The notes beneath the pieces were generated by a model that made no database searches, was not told the origin of the DNA, and saw nothing but the letters and a program-made list of their open reading frames with translations. A program made the position numbers and the translations under genes. Of a DNA stretch of 64,000 nucleotides, positions 62,349-64,000 are shown one piece after another (position 1 is the stretch's first letter; every line of letters starts with the position of its first letter). This DNA is from CAYMEK01 sp964389305. GTDB taxonomy: Bacteria; Spirochaetota; Spirochaetia; SZUA-6; DRHE01. The DNA lies in NCBI GenBank assembly GCA_964389305.1, contig CAYMEK010000019.1, positions 1 to 64,000 of the forward strand. Reading direction: 5' to 3'.

Positions 62349-63166
62349 AGCCGGCCGATAGACTGGAGCGGGTCCGTGCTCTGCTTCAGGGCTACGGTTC
62401 TGCTGCCGTGGCCTTCTCCGGAGGCTCGGACAGCACGCTGCTGGCCTACGTGGCTCAGCAGGTGCTGGGTTCCCGGATCGTGGCCGTGACCGTGGACTCG
62501 CCGTTTTTTCCGCGAACCGAGCTCCGGGCAGCCGGCGCGCTGGCCCGCAGCCTCGGACTGCGATTTCGGCGAGTTCTCCTGGAGAATCTGCCGGAGGAAG
62601 TGATGGCGAATCCCGTTCATCGTTGTTATCTCTGCAAGCTGAAGATCATGGGCGCCGTTCTTTCAACCGCCGCCGAGGCCGACCTGGCGGTCGTGGTCGA
62701 GGGCTCGAACGCAGAGGATCGCGACGACTACCGGCCAGGCCGGCAGGCGCTCAAGGAGCTGGGCGTTCGCAGCCCGCTCCTGGAAGCGGGTCTGGATAAA
62801 CAGGCAATACGGCAGCTCTCCCGGCGCTTTCGCCTGCCGACCTGGGACAAGCCGTCCGCCGCCTGCCTGGCCTCCCGCATCCCGTACGGGCAGCCCATCA
62901 CCCTGAAGGTTTTGCGGCAGGTTGAAGAGGCGGAGGAGCTTCTGCACCAGCTCGGAATCAGGCAATGCCGTGTCCGGTGCCACGGAACGGCGGCCAGAAT
63001 CGAAGTAGCGCCGGAAGAACGTCAGCGCTTCTTTTCGGTCGACTTCATGGAGGTGGTGGCTGCCGGATTGCGCAGGATCGGGTTTCATCATGCCGCTCTC
63101 GACCTGGAAGGGTACCGGACCGGAAAGATGAATCGCGCTATAGGAGATCAAGATGCTGGAGCATGA
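62345..63166 (+). CDS. larE: LarE sacrificial sulfur insertase, three-cysteine type
   Basis: 273 residues. ATP-PP-loop SGGSDSTLL (25-33) activates the substrate carboxylates. The sulfur-donor region has Cys94-x2-Cys97 (HRCYLCK) and Cys174 (SAACLASRIPYG). In Lactobacillus LarE the single equivalent Cys is destroyed to give sulfur; three-Cys LarE proteins, known from Thermotoga and methanogens, use a [4Fe-4S] cluster instead. LarE acts after LarB in nickel-pincer nucleotide (NPN) synthesis. Overlaps larB by 14 bases. Confidence 0.92.
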   Translation: MKPADRLERVRALLQGYGSAAVAFSGGSDSTLLAYVAQQVLGSRIVAVTVDSPFFPRTELRAAGALARSLGLRFRRVLLENLPEEVMANPVHRCYLCKLKIMGAVLSTAAEADLAVVVEGSNAEDRDDYRPGRQALKELGVRSPLLEAGLDKQAIRQLSRRFRLPTWDKPSAACLASRIPYGQPITLKVLRQVEEAEELLHQLGIRQCRVRCHGTAARIEVAPEERQRFFSVDFMEVVAAGLRRIGFHHAALDLEGYRTGKMNRAIGDQDAGA

Positions 63167-63914
63167 GCTGCACGAACTGCTGTCCGGAGTGCGATCCGGG
63201 GCGGTGGATATCGAAAAGGCCCTGCGGATCTTGAAAGATCTGCCCTTCGAAAGCCTGGGGTTCGCTACCGTGGACCACCACAGGGGTCTGCGGCAGGGGA
63301 CTCCGGAGACGATCTTCTGCCAGGGTAAAACCATCGGTCAAATAAGGGAGATCGCCGCCCGGTTGTTGGAGAGGGGCACCAACATCCTGGCAACCAGGGT
63401 GGATTCAACGGTGTATCAAGCGCTTGCGGAGCTGACCGACGATCTGGAGTACCACGAGTCAGGGCGTATCGTGGTGCTCAAGCCGCGGCCGCGCACGCTG
63501 TCACCGGGAATCATCCTGATCATCACGGCAGGTACCGCCGATATTCCCGTGTCGGAGGAGGCGGCCGTTACGGCCGAAGTGTTGGGGAACCGGGTGGAGC
63601 GCCTTTACGATGTAGGTGTAGCGGGGATCCACCGCCTGCTGGCCTTCAGGGACCGGCTGGAGGCGGCGGCGGTGATCGTGGCGGTAGCCGGGATGGACGG
63701 CGCGCTGCCCAGCGTCGTGGGCGGTTTGACCGGCAAACCGGTAATAGCGGTCCCCACCAGCATCGGCTATGGGGCCAGCCTCGGCGGCCTGGCCGCGCTG
63801 TTGACCATGCTCAATAGCTGCGCCAGCGGCGTCGCGGTTGTCAATATCGATAATGGTTTCGGCGCAGCCTGTTGCGCCAGTCGAATCAACAGCCTGGCAG
63901 CGGTGAAGGAGTAG
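63153..63914 (+). CDS. larB: LarB, carboxylase/hydrolase of NaAD for the nickel-pincer cofactor
   Basis: 253 residues, complete. Shows the PurE-like C-terminal domain (GIILIITAGTADIPVSEEAAVTAE; GMDGALPSVVGGLTGKPVIAVP; VVNIDNGFGAACCASRIN) and an N-terminal helical half. LarB carboxylates nicotinic acid adenine dinucleotide at C5 and hydrolyses the phosphoanhydride to yield dicarboxylated mononucleotide. Lies between larE and larC, two bases before the latter. Confidence 0.95.
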   Translation: MLEHELHELLSGVRSGAVDIEKALRILKDLPFESLGFATVDHHRGLRQGTPETIFCQGKTIGQIREIAARLLERGTNILATRVDSTVYQALAELTDDLEYHESGRIVVLKPRPRTLSPGIILIITAGTADIPVSEEAAVTAEVLGNRVERLYDVGVAGIHRLLAFRDRLEAAAVIVAVAGMDGALPSVVGGLTGKPVIAVPTSIGYGASLGGLAALLTMLNSCASGVAVVNIDNGFGAACCASRINSLAAVKE

Positions 63915-63916
63915 TA

Positions 63917-64000
63917 ATGGACAGGATTCTTCATTTCGACTGTGTCTCGGGGATCAGCGGCGATATGACCGTTGCAGCCCTGATCTCCGCCGGTGCCGAC
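63917..64000 (+). CDS. larC: LarC, nickel insertion protein (partial, start only)
   Basis: Only 28 codons are inside the window, beginning at the ATG two bases after the larB stop. The visible part has FDCVSGISGDMTVAALI, the hallmark 'D..SGISGDM' start of LarC, which inserts nickel into the sulfurated pincer cofactor using CTP. The gene continues past the edge. Confidence 0.88.
   Translation, partial: MDRILHFDCVSGISGDMTVAALISAGAD

Overview
The window reads as a GC-rich chromosomal segment from a free-living or environmental spirochaete. The main clues are a spirochaete-type core flagellin (FlaB), a UPF0164/FadL-like outer-membrane paralogue of the kind known from Treponema, several giant exported proteins with FlgD-Ig/FN3-like repeats, a SpoIIE phosphatase receptor, and a large protein that resembles a spirochaete-restricted family. 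These are recognitions from reading the translations; no database search was run. Gene density is high, most genes lie on the minus strand, and long antisense shadow ORFs reflect the base composition. I see no insertion sequence, prophage, integrase or CRISPR array.

Layout. 0-5.8 kb: small exported or lipoprotein genes (DUF192, a PEGA lipoprotein), a tail-anchored zinc-ribbon protein and a divergent YchF-like nucleotide-binding protein. 5.8-14.9 kb: a signalling/envelope block with a 1525-residue membrane receptor (Asp-box propeller + Ig/FN3 + HAMP + SpoIIE phosphatase), a 1036-residue exported TPR/coiled-coil protein one base upstream of it, and a divergent UPF0164 protein with a TPR tail. 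15-25 kb: Rex redox repressor, a membrane protein, a DnaE-type polymerase with an eroded PHP domain, a secreted SagB-type nitroreductase, a FakA-FakB (DhaL-DegV) fusion, a Nudix hydrolase and an HDOD-GAF histidine kinase. 25-37.7 kb: the morphogenesis and macromolecular synthesis block, all on the minus strand: mltG, dnaG, rpoD, a CdsZ-like zinc-ribbon protein, the RNase P RNA gene rnpB, a TPR protein, mreB, mreC, mreD, mrdA (PBP2), rodA. 37.7-41.7 kb: a 1323-residue OmpA-type outer-membrane protein with eight ~100-residue Ca-loop/Ig repeats. 42-54.6 kb: metallo-hydrolase, Cys-cluster protein, tRNA-Tyr, tRNA-Thr, map, glgA, aroH, an iron-type alcohol dehydrogenase, an SPFH-like protein, a HIT protein, thiN, flaB and mtfA. 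54.8-64 kb: an amino-acid ABC transporter without its ATPase, then two divergent operons: an Fbp-type ABC importer plus a TIM-barrel epimerase on the minus strand, and a second TIM-barrel epimerase with larE, larB and the start of larC on the plus strand.

How the parts work together. The mre/mrd genes with mltG form a lateral-wall elongation module. RpoD and DnaG sit in the familiar macromolecular-synthesis pairing. The right-hand end looks like a catabolic locus: importer and epimerase on one side, and nickel-pincer nucleotide (NPN) cofactor synthesis on the other. This suggests a LarA-type racemase or epimerase just outside the window.

The observations I find most worth pursuing are: (1) the flaB leader, where two perfect 7-bp hairpins each present a GGA in the loop and the second loop is the Shine-Dalgarno itself, the layout expected of a CsrA-controlled flagellin; (2) six 23-bp tandem repeats between the importer operon and the lar operon; (3) the single-chain FakA-FakB; (4) the propeller-SpoIIE receptor with its exported TPR partner.
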